Source: Actinomadura darangshiensis (lineage in GTDB: Bacteria > Actinomycetota > Actinomycetes > Streptosporangiales > Streptosporangiaceae). Taken from it: a stretch of 64,000 nucleotides of DNA. The notes beneath the pieces are model-generated. The model did not search any database and was not told the DNA's origin. It saw only the letters and a list, made by a program, of their open reading frames with translations. Numbering within the stretch: the first letter of the stretch is position 1; every line of letters begins with the position of its first letter. Made by a program: the position numbers and the translations under genes. Positions 26,320 to 35,108 of the stretch are shown here, one piece after another. Location of the stretch: positions 1-64,000 of the forward strand of contig NZ_SMKY01000001.1 in assembly GCF_004349235.1 (NCBI RefSeq), read 5' to 3'.

Positions 26320-27908
26320 CACCCAACGACGGCACCGGACGTACGGAAATGCGCGAACCGGGGAATGCGCCGCCCGCCGGGAACGGGCTTCTCGCCGTGC
26401 TGATGCTCGCCACTTTCATCGTGGTGTTCGACACCGCCGCCGTGGTCATCCCGCTGCCAGCGATCCTGGAGGATCTCGGCGGGACGCTGGACATGGCGAC
26501 CTGGGCGTACGGAGCCTTCGTCCTGGTGTTCGCGGTGTTCCTGCTTCCCTCGGCGCGGCTCGGGGACCGGTACGGCCGGCGCCCGGTGTTCCTGGCCGGG
26601 ATGGCGCTGTTCACCCTGGCCTCGCTGGCGTGCGCACTCGCCCCGTCGATCGCGTTCCTGACGGTCGCGCGCGGTGTCGAGGGGCTGGGTGCCGCGATGG
26701 CCGAACCCGCCGCGTTCGCCATGGTCAACACGGCCTTCTCCGGCAAGGCCAAGCAACGCGCGGCCGGAGCGCACCGGGGCGCCTTCGCCTTTGCCGCGCT
26801 CAGCGCGCCCATCCTGAGCGGGCTCATCACCTGGGGCCTGTCCTGGGAGTTCGTGTTCTCCCTGAACGTGCTGGCCGGCGCCGCCGTCATCGTGGCGGGC
26901 ATCAGGCTGGTCCCCGACACCCGCGACGACAATGGTCCGCGGTCTCTGGACGTCCCCGGTGTGCTCCTCGGCGGCCTCGGCGTGTTCGCCCTGGCGTTCG
27001 CGGTCATCGAAGGCACCCGGCTCGGCTGGAGCTCACCGCCGATCGTGGCCTTCATCGTCGCCGCAGTCGTACTCCTCGGCCTCTTCGTCCTCAACGAAAG
27101 GCGCGCCGACGCCCCGCTCGTGGACCGCGGCCTGCTCGCGTCGCGCCGGTTCACCGCCGGCAATCTCGCTCGCGGGCTCGGAGAGTTCGCCAGCCTCGGA
27201 CTGTTCTTCGCGCTGTCCCACCTCCTGCAGGTCCAACTCGGCCACTCCGCCCTCGTCGCCGGGGCGCTGCTGATGACGATCATCGCCGGAGCGGTCATCG
27301 TCGCGCCCGTCTCCGAATCCCTCACCGGCAAGACCGACGTCCGGCTGCTGGTGATCCCGGGCTTCCTACTGATCGCAGCGGGCACCTTCTGGATCACGCT
27401 CTCGTCATCACACCCCGGCTGGCTGTTCTTCCTGGCGCCGCTCGCGATCGCCGGAGCCGGTTTCGGGCTCCAGGAGGACCCGACCGCCGCCACCGCCCTG
27501 CACGACGTTCCGCCCAGGCGGTCGATCAGCGGCCGCAACATCTCCTACGTCGTCTACCTCCTGGGGATCACGGCCGGTGTGGCGGTGGTCTCGGGAGTGT
27601 GGCAGAGCCGCTTCGTCGCCAACGCCAAGGACGCTCTCGGCGAAGCCGGCCTTCCTCCGGCGGCGCGCGATCTGTCGGCAGACCTGTCCAGCGGCGGAGT
27701 GAGCGGCGACCCGGCGGCGAACATCACCGGACCCGGCGCGGACCGGCTGCGGGAGATCGTGCACACCGCGTTCACCGACGCGGTCGGCACGGCACTCCTC
27801 AGCTGCGTGGCGGTGGCCGTCCTGGGTGCCCTCGTCGCGGTGCTCCTCTCCCCTGCGAAGGATGACCGCTCCGACTCCTCCACCGCCGACGGCACGACGA
27901 GCGACTGA
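26316..27908 (+). CDS. Second MFS exporter (DHA2 type)
   Basis: The 530-residue paralogue of the previous exporter begins NGLLAVLMLATFIVVFDTAA and has motif A as ARLGDRYGRRPVFLAG, with about 14 helices. The last cytoplasmic or periplasmic loop is long (near residues 430 to 480). Two adjacent DHA2 genes under one TetR may form a two-part system or export different products. ATG 26316 overlaps the preceding stop. Confidence 0.88.
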   Translation: MTPNDGTGRTEMREPGNAPPAGNGLLAVLMLATFIVVFDTAAVVIPLPAILEDLGGTLDMATWAYGAFVLVFAVFLLPSARLGDRYGRRPVFLAGMALFTLASLACALAPSIAFLTVARGVEGLGAAMAEPAAFAMVNTAFSGKAKQRAAGAHRGAFAFAALSAPILSGLITWGLSWEFVFSLNVLAGAAVIVAGIRLVPDTRDDNGPRSLDVPGVLLGGLGVFALAFAVIEGTRLGWSSPPIVAFIVAAVVLLGLFVLNERRADAPLVDRGLLASRRFTAGNLARGLGEFASLGLFFALSHLLQVQLGHSALVAGALLMTIIAGAVIVAPVSESLTGKTDVRLLVIPGFLLIAAGTFWITLSSSHPGWLFFLAPLAIAGAGFGLQEDPTAATALHDVPPRRSISGRNISYVVYLLGITAGVAVVSGVWQSRFVANAKDALGEAGLPPAARDLSADLSSGGVSGDPAANITGPGADRLREIVHTAFTDAVGTALLSCVAVAVLGALVAVLLSPAKDDRSDSSTADGTTSD

Positions 27909-27915
27909 GAACACC

Positions 27916-27930
27916 GGGGGCCAGGCCCCC
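27916..27930 (+). terminator. Hairpin after the exporter operon
   Basis: GGGGG-CCAGG-CCCCC starts seven bases after the second exporter's stop. There is no T-run, as is common for actinomycete terminators. The rest of the gap up to 28217 holds no gene; it must carry the promoter of the ACP operon, for which GTTAGCCT near 28156 is a weak -10 candidate. Confidence 0.4.
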
Positions 27931-28217
27931 GCGGGCCTGCCGGCTGCGCTCAATTCTCGCTGCCTCTCGGGTGCTCAGCGGAAGAGTCACGACACAATGC
28001 GCAACATTCAAGCGGGCATCTATTCATTCGGCTCCGTACCGCAGCACCATGCGGGCACTGAATGCTTCCCCTGGATCCCGTATGTCTCCCTGTCAAGGCC
28101 GCGTACCTGAAACGGCTCGCGCTGGACGCGAGCCGGTGACTCGTTCCAATCACCGTGTTAGCCTCCACAGGAATGATCAATTAAGGACCGTTCACGGCGG
28201 CGAGCGAAGGGACTCGG

Positions 28218-28469
28218 ATGCTCACTCGAGACCAAATCTTCGAAACACTGAAGGACAATCTTCACCTGATCTCGGAAGAGACCCGGGGGAAGGAGATATC
28301 CGAGGACGCGAGCCTGGCGGAGTACGGCACCGACTCACTGGAGCTCATCGAGGTCGCCTCGCGCACCATGAAGCAGCTCAATGTCAAGGTGCCGCGCACC
28401 GAGGTGTCGAAGATCGACAGCATCGGTGAGCTGGTCACGCTCTTCGAAAAGGCCGCGCATAAGGACTGA
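28218..28469 (+). CDS. Acyl carrier protein
   Basis: This 83-residue discrete ACP has the phosphopantetheine site DSLELIEV (GTDSLEL, serine near residue 40) and the usual four-helix charge pattern. GAAGGGA precedes the ATG. It carries the growing or donor acyl group for the KAS, acyltransferase and HMG-CoA-synthase-like enzymes encoded directly downstream, and starts that operon. Confidence 0.92.
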   Translation: MLTRDQIFETLKDNLHLISEETRGKEISEDASLAEYGTDSLELIEVASRTMKQLNVKVPRTEVSKIDSIGELVTLFEKAAHKD

Positions 28470-28481
28470 CGGGAGGACCGC

Positions 28482-29789
28482 ATGCCGTCTCGCACAGGCC
28501 AGCCGTCCGCAGTGCCGCAAACCGGCGCCGCCATCACCGGATGCGGTGCGATCACCGGCCTCGGGCCTGACACCGCGTCCTTCTGGAGTGGTCTCGTCAA
28601 CGGGCGCTCGGGGATTCGCCACTGGCTGGGCAAAGATTCGAGGATTGACTCCAAAATCGGCGGCGACCTCAGTGATTTCCAGCTTTCCGGCTATCTGGCG
28701 GATGTCGGCCAGGACTACCCGGAGGACCTCGCACACAAGGCGAAGAAGCTGTTGCGTGCGACGCCGTTGTCCGGGGTCCTGACGGCGGCCGTGGCAATGC
28801 AGGCGTGGGTTGAGGCCGGGCTGCACGAATCGCCCGCCCCGGCAGCGCGATGCGCGCATGTCTGCGCCGGCCATAATCTCGGCCACGCCTACATCTCGGA
28901 GAACCTCAAGACCTTCGACGAGGATCCGGAATACATCGAGCCATTGTTCGGGGTGCACCACCTCGACACCGACGTCGTCGGCGTCACCTGCGAACTCCTC
29001 GGAATACGGGGACCGAGTTTCATGGTCGGAGCCGCGTGCGCGAGCGGCAACATCGCGATCATCACCGCTCTCGGGCTCATCCGTTCCGGAGCGGCGGACG
29101 TGGTGCTGGTCACCGGTGCGCCCGTCGCGCAGGACTCCCTGGTGCTCCAGGGTCTGGCGATGATCGACGCGCTCTGCACCGGAACGTTCGACGACGAGCC
29201 CGAACGGGCCTCGCGGCCGTTCGACGCGCTCCGCGCCGGTTTCGTGCCGAGCGAAGGCGGCGCGGCCGTCGTCCTGGAGTCGGCCGCCAGTGCGCGGCGA
29301 CGGGGCGTGGCACCTCTCGCGGCGCTGCTGGGCGGAGCATGCACCTCGAATGCGCACCGGCTGACCAAGCCCGACCAGAACGGACAGGAACGTGCCATGC
29401 GCGAGGCGCTCACGACCGCGGGCATGGCGCCGGACGAGGTGGACTACGTCAACGCCCACGCGACGTCCACCCCGCTGGGCGACGCGACGGAGGTCGCGGC
29501 CATCAAGTCCGTCCTCGGCGCGCGGGCGGCCGAGATACCGGTCAACTCCACGAAGTCGATGACCGGTCACTGCCTCAGCGCCTCCGGCGTCGTCGAGTTC
29601 GTCGCCACCGTGCTGCAGCTGCGGCACGGCATCGTCCACCCGACGATCAACCAGGAGAAGCAGGACGAGTCACTCGACCTCGACTTCGTGCCGAACGAGG
29701 CCAGGGAGCACCGGATGGGGACCGCGCTTTCCAACTCCTTCGGCTTCGGCGGCATGAACTCATGCGTGGCCGTGGGGGCGGTGTCATGA
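28482..29789 (+). CDS. Beta-ketoacyl-ACP synthase II-type (KAS)
   Basis: The 435-residue thiolase-fold enzyme has catalytic Cys (MVGAACASGNIAI), both histidines (VNAHATSTPLGD and SMTGHCLSASG), and the NSFGFGGMNS end motif. It follows the ACP by 12 bases and overlaps the acyltransferase (ATGA). In HMG-CoA-synthase cassettes the partner KS is often a decarboxylase with Cys replaced by Ser; here Cys is kept, so it may condense rather than only decarboxylate. Confidence 0.9.
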   Translation: MPSRTGQPSAVPQTGAAITGCGAITGLGPDTASFWSGLVNGRSGIRHWLGKDSRIDSKIGGDLSDFQLSGYLADVGQDYPEDLAHKAKKLLRATPLSGVLTAAVAMQAWVEAGLHESPAPAARCAHVCAGHNLGHAYISENLKTFDEDPEYIEPLFGVHHLDTDVVGVTCELLGIRGPSFMVGAACASGNIAIITALGLIRSGAADVVLVTGAPVAQDSLVLQGLAMIDALCTGTFDDEPERASRPFDALRAGFVPSEGGAAVVLESAASARRRGVAPLAALLGGACTSNAHRLTKPDQNGQERAMREALTTAGMAPDEVDYVNAHATSTPLGDATEVAAIKSVLGARAAEIPVNSTKSMTGHCLSASGVVEFVATVLQLRHGIVHPTINQEKQDESLDLDFVPNEAREHRMGTALSNSFGFGGMNSCVAVGAVS

Positions 29790-30727
29790 ACGACGGCCGG
29801 AAGGCACTGGTGTTCGAGGGCCAGGGAGGTGACGCAGCCGGCCTCCCCGCGGCGCTCGGCCGCGACTGCCCGACCTGCGGGGAGGTCCTCAACGAGGCCG
29901 ACGCCGCGCTCGGCTTTCCGCTGTCAAAGGTCATCTTCGAGGGGACGCCGGACGAGCTGCGCCAGACCGCGGTCGCGCAGCCGGCGCTGGTCGCCATCGA
30001 AGTCGCGCACGCCCGGCACCTCCTGTCCCTGGGCGTACGGCCCGCCTATCTCGCGGGGCACAGCATCGGGCAGTACGCGGCACTCGTCATCGCCGACGCC
30101 GTGGACTTCGCGGACGCGGTCCGGCTGGCCGCCCGCCGCGGCGAGCTCATGCAGGCGGCGGTCCCGGACGGTGTGGGCGCTATGGTCGCCGTCAGCGGGC
30201 TTGAGCTGTCCGATGTGCTCAGCGTCTGCCGGGATCGGCGCCATCTCGGTGCGGTGGGCGTCGCGTGCGACAACGCCCCCGGGCGCACCGTCGTCTCGGG
30301 TACGTCCGCCGCGGTCGGGGCCGTCGTCACCGCGTGCCAGGACGAAGGAGCGATCACCGCGGAACTCCCGGTGAGCGTGCCCTTCCACTGCGACCTGCTG
30401 TCGGATGTCAAGGACGCGTTCGCGACGGCGCTGGGCGAGGTCACGTTCCGCACCCCCGCGATCAGTGTGGTCGACAACGTGACGGCACGCCTGCTCACGG
30501 CCGGCGACGACATCCGGTCGTTGCTCGCCGAGCACATCGTGGCCCGTGTCCGGTTCCGCGAGAGTCTGAAACTCATCGCCGCGTCCGGCGCCGTCGGTGA
30601 GATCGTCACGTGCGGCCCCGGCCACAGCCTGGTCAAGATGATCGGCAAGACGGTTCCGGGTGTGCGAGCCGTCCCCTTCGACCGGTACGTGCTGGACTGC
30701 TCCGCCGGCCTCGGGGGTGGTCACTAG
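29786..30727 (+). CDS. Malonyl-type acyltransferase (FabD-like)
   Basis: The 313-residue discrete acyltransferase has EGQGG in place of the usual GQG start, the nucleophile motif GHSIGQYAAL (serine), and the catalytic histidine in LPVSVPFHCDLLS. It would load an extender unit, probably malonyl, onto the ACP. ATG 29786 overlaps the KAS stop. A cysteine pair in RDCPTCGEV is unusual for the family but sits in a surface-like helix. Confidence 0.88.
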   Translation: MNDGRKALVFEGQGGDAAGLPAALGRDCPTCGEVLNEADAALGFPLSKVIFEGTPDELRQTAVAQPALVAIEVAHARHLLSLGVRPAYLAGHSIGQYAALVIADAVDFADAVRLAARRGELMQAAVPDGVGAMVAVSGLELSDVLSVCRDRRHLGAVGVACDNAPGRTVVSGTSAAVGAVVTACQDEGAITAELPVSVPFHCDLLSDVKDAFATALGEVTFRTPAISVVDNVTARLLTAGDDIRSLLAEHIVARVRFRESLKLIAASGAVGEIVTCGPGHSLVKMIGKTVPGVRAVPFDRYVLDCSAGLGGGH

Positions 30728-30729
30728 CC

Positions 30730-31452
30730 ATGGGCACCCTCGCCCCCCAGGGCCTCATCGTGTCCGGGGCCGACCTGCCGATCGCACAGGCCGTGGTGGT
30801 CGCAGCGCGGAACGCCGGTGCACGCGTCCTCGCCTGCACGCATCTGCCGGGTGCGACCGCGGAGGGCAAGCCGGACGGGAACGGGGGCTCGCCCCTCGCC
30901 GCCGACCTGGCGGACGAACTCGTGGTCGACCGGGTCTTCGAGATGGCGTCCGACCGAATGCCACTGGGCCGCCTGGTCAACGTCGTACGCCCCGGCGACG
31001 ACGGTCATGGGCCGGCCGACCTCCCTGAAGGCGACTGGAACGATGCACTGATCTCATCACTGCACACATCGTTCCTGATGATCCAGCGTGCGGTCGGTGA
31101 GTTCATCTGCGACGACGGTGGCCGGATCGTGAACGTCATCGACATGACCGGGTGCGTCCCCGATCGCGGCATAGCGGCGGTCGTTCGGTCGGCGTTGTCG
31201 TCGATGAGCCGCTGTGTCGCCAAGGAATACGGCAGGCGCGGTGTGGCGTGCAGCCTCGTCGTGGCCTGCAACGACATCGCTGGGGCTGGTGGCTCCCCCG
31301 AGGACGTCGCGGAAGCGGTGGTGTACCTCGCCTCCCAAGACGCGTCGATCGTCACCGGCGACGAGTTCCACATGACCGTCCGTTCCGAAACAACGGGCCC
31401 CTCCGACCAGGAGCGAGCACAATGCAAGTCGATATCGGGATTGACGACCTGA
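30730..31452 (+). CDS. Degenerate SDR-fold protein
   Basis: The 240-residue product has the overall SDR layout (GLIVSGADLPIAQAVVVAARN for the first Rossmann unit, GRIVNVIDMTGCVPDRG, a helix AVVRSALSSMSRCVAKEYG, and PEDVAEAVVYLASQDASIVTGDEF at the end). It lacks TGxxxGxG and lacks Tyr-x3-Lys. It is probably a non-catalytic or altered SDR, perhaps binding the ACP complex. It begins three bases after the acyltransferase stop and its last 31 bases overlap the HMG-CoA-synthase-like gene. Confidence 0.65.
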   Translation: MGTLAPQGLIVSGADLPIAQAVVVAARNAGARVLACTHLPGATAEGKPDGNGGSPLAADLADELVVDRVFEMASDRMPLGRLVNVVRPGDDGHGPADLPEGDWNDALISSLHTSFLMIQRAVGEFICDDGGRIVNVIDMTGCVPDRGIAAVVRSALSSMSRCVAKEYGRRGVACSLVVACNDIAGAGGSPEDVAEAVVYLASQDASIVTGDEFHMTVRSETTGPSDQERAQCKSISGLTT

Positions 31453-32630
31453 ACGTCTACGGCAGCACGCTGGTGATCGACGCGGCGGACATCGCCGCCG
31501 TGCGCGGCACCCCCATGAAGCGGCTCACCCAATGGCGCCTCGACAGCCGGTCTCTCGTGCCGCCCTACGAGGACCCGGTCACGCTGGCGGTCAACGCCGC
31601 GCGGCCGCTCGTCGACGAGCACGGCGCCTCGGACTTCGGCCTGCTCCTCGTCGCGTCCGAGTCCGGCCTGGACTACTCGAAGCCGCTCAGCTCCTACGTG
31701 CACGAGTTCCTCGGCCTGCCGGGAAGATGCGTCCACTCGGAGATCAAGCACGCCTGCTTCGGTGGCACCGCGGCGCTGCTGCTCGCGGCCGACTGGGTCC
31801 GCGCGAACCCGCACGCCAAGGCACTGGTGGTGACGACCGATCTCTCCCGGCGGCTCTTCGGGCACGCGGCGGAGTCCGCCGAGGGCATGGGCGCCACGGC
31901 GCTGGCCGTCTCCGCGGAGCCGCGGGTCCTCGGGCTGGACGCCGCTCGGGGCTTCGCGAGCAAAGAGATCTACGACGTCGCCCGGCCGACGCACATCCAC
32001 ACCGTCGTCGACTCGGAACTGTCCTTGTCGGCGTACCTCGACCTGGCGGAGATCGCCTGGTCCGACTACCGGCGCCAGGACGGCGCGGCAGCCTACGACG
32101 ACCTCGATCACCTCGCCTTCCACACGCCGTTGGCCCCCCTCGTCCAGCAGGCGCACCTGCTGTTCGCCGAAGAGAGCTCCGCCGACGTGCCTCCGGCCGA
32201 GCAGTTCGAGCGCAAGGTGGCGCCCTCGCTGAGGTACTGCCAGAAGATCGGCAACACCTTCTCGGGTTGTCTCTTCGTCGCGCTCGCCGGTCTGATCGAC
32301 GATGCGCCCGACGCGGACACCGGGCGGCGGATCGGGTTGTACTCCTACGGCTCGGGGTCGAGCGCGGCCTTCTTCAGTGGCGTTCTGCGGCCGGGAGCCA
32401 GGGCGCGTCTTGCCCGGCACGACATCTCTTCCGCCCTCACAGCCCGGCGCCGGGTTGACGTCCGCACCTACGAGCGCCTGGTCGAGGACCTTGAGCAGAG
32501 CCTCACCGCGGAGGACTTCGAACCGGACACCGGAGCCATCGTCAACCATTTCGAGGAGAGCTATGCGGGCCGGAACGCACTCGTCCTGTCCGGAGTCAAG
32601 GGCTACCAGCGCAGCTACCAGTGGAGCTGA
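31422..32630 (+). CDS. HMG-CoA synthase-like enzyme (beta-branching)
   Basis: The 402-residue product follows the HMG-CoA synthase plan: SEIKHACFGGTAALLLA holds the catalytic cysteine, LAFHTPLAPLVQQA the histidine, and GLYSYGSGSSAAFFSG the family's end motif. In polyketide pathways such enzymes add acetyl from a donor ACP to a beta-ketoacyl-ACP to make a beta branch. The two downstream enoyl-CoA hydratase-like genes would dehydrate and then decarboxylate the product. The ATG follows GGAG within the previous gene. Confidence 0.87.
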   Translation: MQVDIGIDDLNVYGSTLVIDAADIAAVRGTPMKRLTQWRLDSRSLVPPYEDPVTLAVNAARPLVDEHGASDFGLLLVASESGLDYSKPLSSYVHEFLGLPGRCVHSEIKHACFGGTAALLLAADWVRANPHAKALVVTTDLSRRLFGHAAESAEGMGATALAVSAEPRVLGLDAARGFASKEIYDVARPTHIHTVVDSELSLSAYLDLAEIAWSDYRRQDGAAAYDDLDHLAFHTPLAPLVQQAHLLFAEESSADVPPAEQFERKVAPSLRYCQKIGNTFSGCLFVALAGLIDDAPDADTGRRIGLYSYGSGSSAAFFSGVLRPGARARLARHDISSALTARRRVDVRTYERLVEDLEQSLTAEDFEPDTGAIVNHFEESYAGRNALVLSGVKGYQRSYQWS

Positions 32631-32663
32631 CCGGACCTCAGGTGGACACGGGGTGAGGCCGGC

Positions 32664-33452
32664 ATGAACGGCGGAGCTCCTACCGGACCGCGGGACCTGG
32701 ACGGCAAGGTCATCGTCGTGACCGGCGGAAGCCGGGGCATCGGCAGATCCCTTGTGCTGGGCGCCGTCGCGCGAGGCGCACGGGTCGCCTTCTGCGCGAG
32801 ATCGACCGGTGAGGCGGCGCAGGAGGTGCGCGCCGAGGCCGAGCGGCTCGGCGGAGCGGGATGCGTGCTCCCGATGGCGGCGGACGTGTCCCGCGGCGCC
32901 GACGTGGATGCGCTCGTCGACGCGACTCTGGAGGCCTGGGGCACGATCGACGTCCTGGTGAACAACGCGGCGATCGACAAGGACGCCCTCCTGCTGCAGA
33001 TGCCGGTCGCCGAGTTCGCGGCGGTCCTCGCCATCAACCTGACTGGACCGTTCCTGATGTCGCGGCGGGTTCTTCGCGAGTTCCTGCACCGTGACACCCG
33101 CGGCGTGATCGTCAATATCGGGTCCATCTTCGACCGCGGGGCACCGTCCCAGACCGCCTATTCGACCAGCAAGGGCGGCTTACGGGGTCTGACACGCGCG
33201 ATCGCCGAGGAGTACGGCGCGTCCGGCATCAGGGCGAATCTCGTGGTGTCCGGCTTCGTCGAAACGGCGCTCTCCCAGCACATGCCCGCGCAATTCCGGA
33301 AGGCCGTGCTCTGCAACCCCCTGTCCCGCGCCGGCAGCACGACGGAAGTCGCGTCGGCGGTGCTCTTCCTCGCCGGCGGCGCCGGCCGCGCCATGAACGG
33401 GGCGACCGTGTACGCCTCCGGTGGAATCGTCGACGCGAACTTCTCGGGATGA
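32664..33452 (+). CDS. FabG-like SDR ketoreductase
   Basis: The 262-residue classical SDR has VTGGSRGIGRSL, NNAAID, and the catalytic set NIGSIFDRGAPSQTAYSTSK. In this setting it probably reduces a beta-keto group on the ACP-bound chain, which the degenerate SDR upstream could not do. Its stop overlaps the ECH1 start (ATGA, 33449 to 33452). Confidence 0.88.
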   Translation: MNGGAPTGPRDLDGKVIVVTGGSRGIGRSLVLGAVARGARVAFCARSTGEAAQEVRAEAERLGGAGCVLPMAADVSRGADVDALVDATLEAWGTIDVLVNNAAIDKDALLLQMPVAEFAAVLAINLTGPFLMSRRVLREFLHRDTRGVIVNIGSIFDRGAPSQTAYSTSKGGLRGLTRAIAEEYGASGIRANLVVSGFVETALSQHMPAQFRKAVLCNPLSRAGSTTEVASAVLFLAGGAGRAMNGATVYASGGIVDANFSG

Positions 33453-34213
33453 TCATGACGACTCCATGGTTCGACGAGGTCGCCCCCGGCATCGGCTCCC
33501 TCCGGGTGGCAACGGACGAACGGCCGTACTTCGAGGAGAAGGCGCTCGAGTTCCTCCGCGCGGCCGTCCAGGAGGTCATCGCGAACGAACGGCTGCACGC
33601 GGTGCTGCTCGAGGGTGGCGGCCGCCAGTTCAGTGGCGGTGCTCCGGCCGATCTCCTGCTCTCACCCGATGCGGACAAGCGCGTCGAACGGCTGATGGCG
33701 GAGGCCGGTCGGCTGCTCCTGGAGGTCCCGGTGCCGACGATCGCCGTAATGTCCGGCCACGCCGTCGGCGGCGGGCTGATGCTGGGCCTGTGGTGCGACC
33801 TGGCCGTTCTGGCCGAGGAGTCGCTCTACGGCGCCAACTTCCTCGACCTCGGCTTCACACCGGGAATGGGGTCGACCGTCCTCGCCGAAGAGGCGTTCGG
33901 CGTCCCGCTCGGCCGCGAGCTGCTGCTGACCGGGCGGCTGATCAAGGGCCGTGAGATCCGCGCGTCCGGAGCCCCCATCGGGTACGCGGTCGTGCCCCGG
34001 TCCGAGGTCCGCTCGACCGCGCTGCGGCGGGCCCGCGAGATCGCGGACCTGCCGAGGGACGCCGTGGTCCTCCTCAAGCGGCACCTCGCGTCCCGCCGCG
34101 GGAACCGGCTCCGCGAGGCCCTGCAAGAGGAGAGCGCGATGCATCGCGCTCTGCTCACGCAGCCGGCGACCCGTCGCCGCATCGCCGAGCGGTATGTGAG
34201 TGGTGATCGTTGA
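33449..34213 (+). CDS. Enoyl-CoA hydratase-like, ECH1 type
   Basis: The 254-residue crotonase-fold protein has the oxyanion-hole segments GGGRQFSGGAPADLLL and MSGHAVGGGLMLGLWCDLAVL, and a middle section YGANFLDLGFTPGMGST reminiscent of the dehydrating ECH1 of beta-branching cassettes (PksH/CurE group). The proposed role is dehydration of the HMG-type intermediate. It is coupled on both sides (ATGA before, TGATG after). Confidence 0.75.
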   Translation: MIMTTPWFDEVAPGIGSLRVATDERPYFEEKALEFLRAAVQEVIANERLHAVLLEGGGRQFSGGAPADLLLSPDADKRVERLMAEAGRLLLEVPVPTIAVMSGHAVGGGLMLGLWCDLAVLAEESLYGANFLDLGFTPGMGSTVLAEEAFGVPLGRELLLTGRLIKGREIRASGAPIGYAVVPRSEVRSTALRRAREIADLPRDAVVLLKRHLASRRGNRLREALQEESAMHRALLTQPATRRRIAERYVSGDR

Positions 34214-35043
34214 TGGGCATCCCAATACCCCGCCCCGACGAGACCGGCCCGGTCCGGGTGGACCGTCGCGGAACCTCTCTGCATCTCGTCCTCGACGACG
34301 AGGAGAACCGCAACCGGTTGTCCACCCGAGTGCTGCGTACGTTGCGGCTCGCCCTTCCGGCCGCCTCCGGCACGGTGGACGAGGGGGTTCGCCTCGTCGT
34401 GCTGGAGAGTTCGAGCAGGCGGGTGTTCTCCGCGGGCGCCGATCTGAGTGAGATGAGCACGCTCACGAGCCCCCGTGACCTGGAGGAGCTCACAAGAGCG
34501 CTACCGGCATTGGCCGAGGCGATGCGACGGTGTCCCGTACCGGTCCTGGCCCGTGTGGACGGCCTCTGCCTCGCCGGCGGTGTCGGCCTCGTCCTCGCCG
34601 CCGACATCGCCGTCTGCGCCGACACGGCCCAGTTCGGGCTGACCGAGGTCGACGTGGGGCTCTGGCCGTTCATCGTGTCCGCCTTGCTCATGCCGCACTG
34701 CTCACCGAAGCGGGCGATGGACCTGATGCTCAGCGCCGAGTGGATCGACGCCGCCACGGCATGCGAGCTCGGGATGGTCTCGCGGGTGGTGGACGCGGAC
34801 GAGCTCGACACCGAGATGGAACGGCTGATCGCCACGATCTCGCAGAAGCCCGCAACGGCGGTCCGCCTCGGGAAGTCCGCCTTCCACACCATGTGGTCCC
34901 TACCGCCGGACCGGGCGCTGGAGTACGCGCGGCAAAGGCTGGCCGCCTCGCTCGGGCATGCCGCCGTGCGGCGTCGCATCGCCGCCTTCCAGTCCACAGC
35001 CTCCGGTGGATCCGCACGGGCGCGGCGGAGCCGGGCCCCCTGA
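34213..35043 (+). CDS. Enoyl-CoA hydratase-like, ECH2 type
   Basis: ATG 34213 overlaps the ECH1 stop and gives 276 residues. The crotonase motifs are SRRVFSAGADLSEMSTL and DGLCLAGGVGLVLAADIAV, followed by FGLTEVDVGLWPFIV. It is the natural ECH2 partner, which decarboxylates the glutaconyl intermediate in known cassettes. That reaction is inferred from gene order and fold. The C-terminal Arg-rich tail is short and unconserved-looking. Confidence 0.75.
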   Translation: MGIPIPRPDETGPVRVDRRGTSLHLVLDDEENRNRLSTRVLRTLRLALPAASGTVDEGVRLVVLESSSRRVFSAGADLSEMSTLTSPRDLEELTRALPALAEAMRRCPVPVLARVDGLCLAGGVGLVLAADIAVCADTAQFGLTEVDVGLWPFIVSALLMPHCSPKRAMDLMLSAEWIDAATACELGMVSRVVDADELDTEMERLIATISQKPATAVRLGKSAFHTMWSLPPDRALEYARQRLAASLGHAAVRRRIAAFQSTASGGSARARRSRAP

Positions 35044-35108
35044 ACTCCGGATCTCGGACCCGGGATCGCACCAGACCGATGCACAGCCACCCGAGAGGAG
35101 AGAACGCG

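Noticed and set aside
25278-26774. Leftward open frame opposite the MFS genes
   Set aside because: Antisense shadow; no domain, and the plus strand shows clear transporters.
27906-27930. UGA at the end of the second MFS gene followed by a hairpin
   Set aside because: The downstream frame is not protein-like and the hairpin is a GC terminator type.
31005-33089. Very long leftward open frame over the SDR, HMG-CoA-synthase-like and FabG genes
   Set aside because: Composition is Gly/Arg/Val-rich without domains; it is the antisense shadow of high-GC genes.
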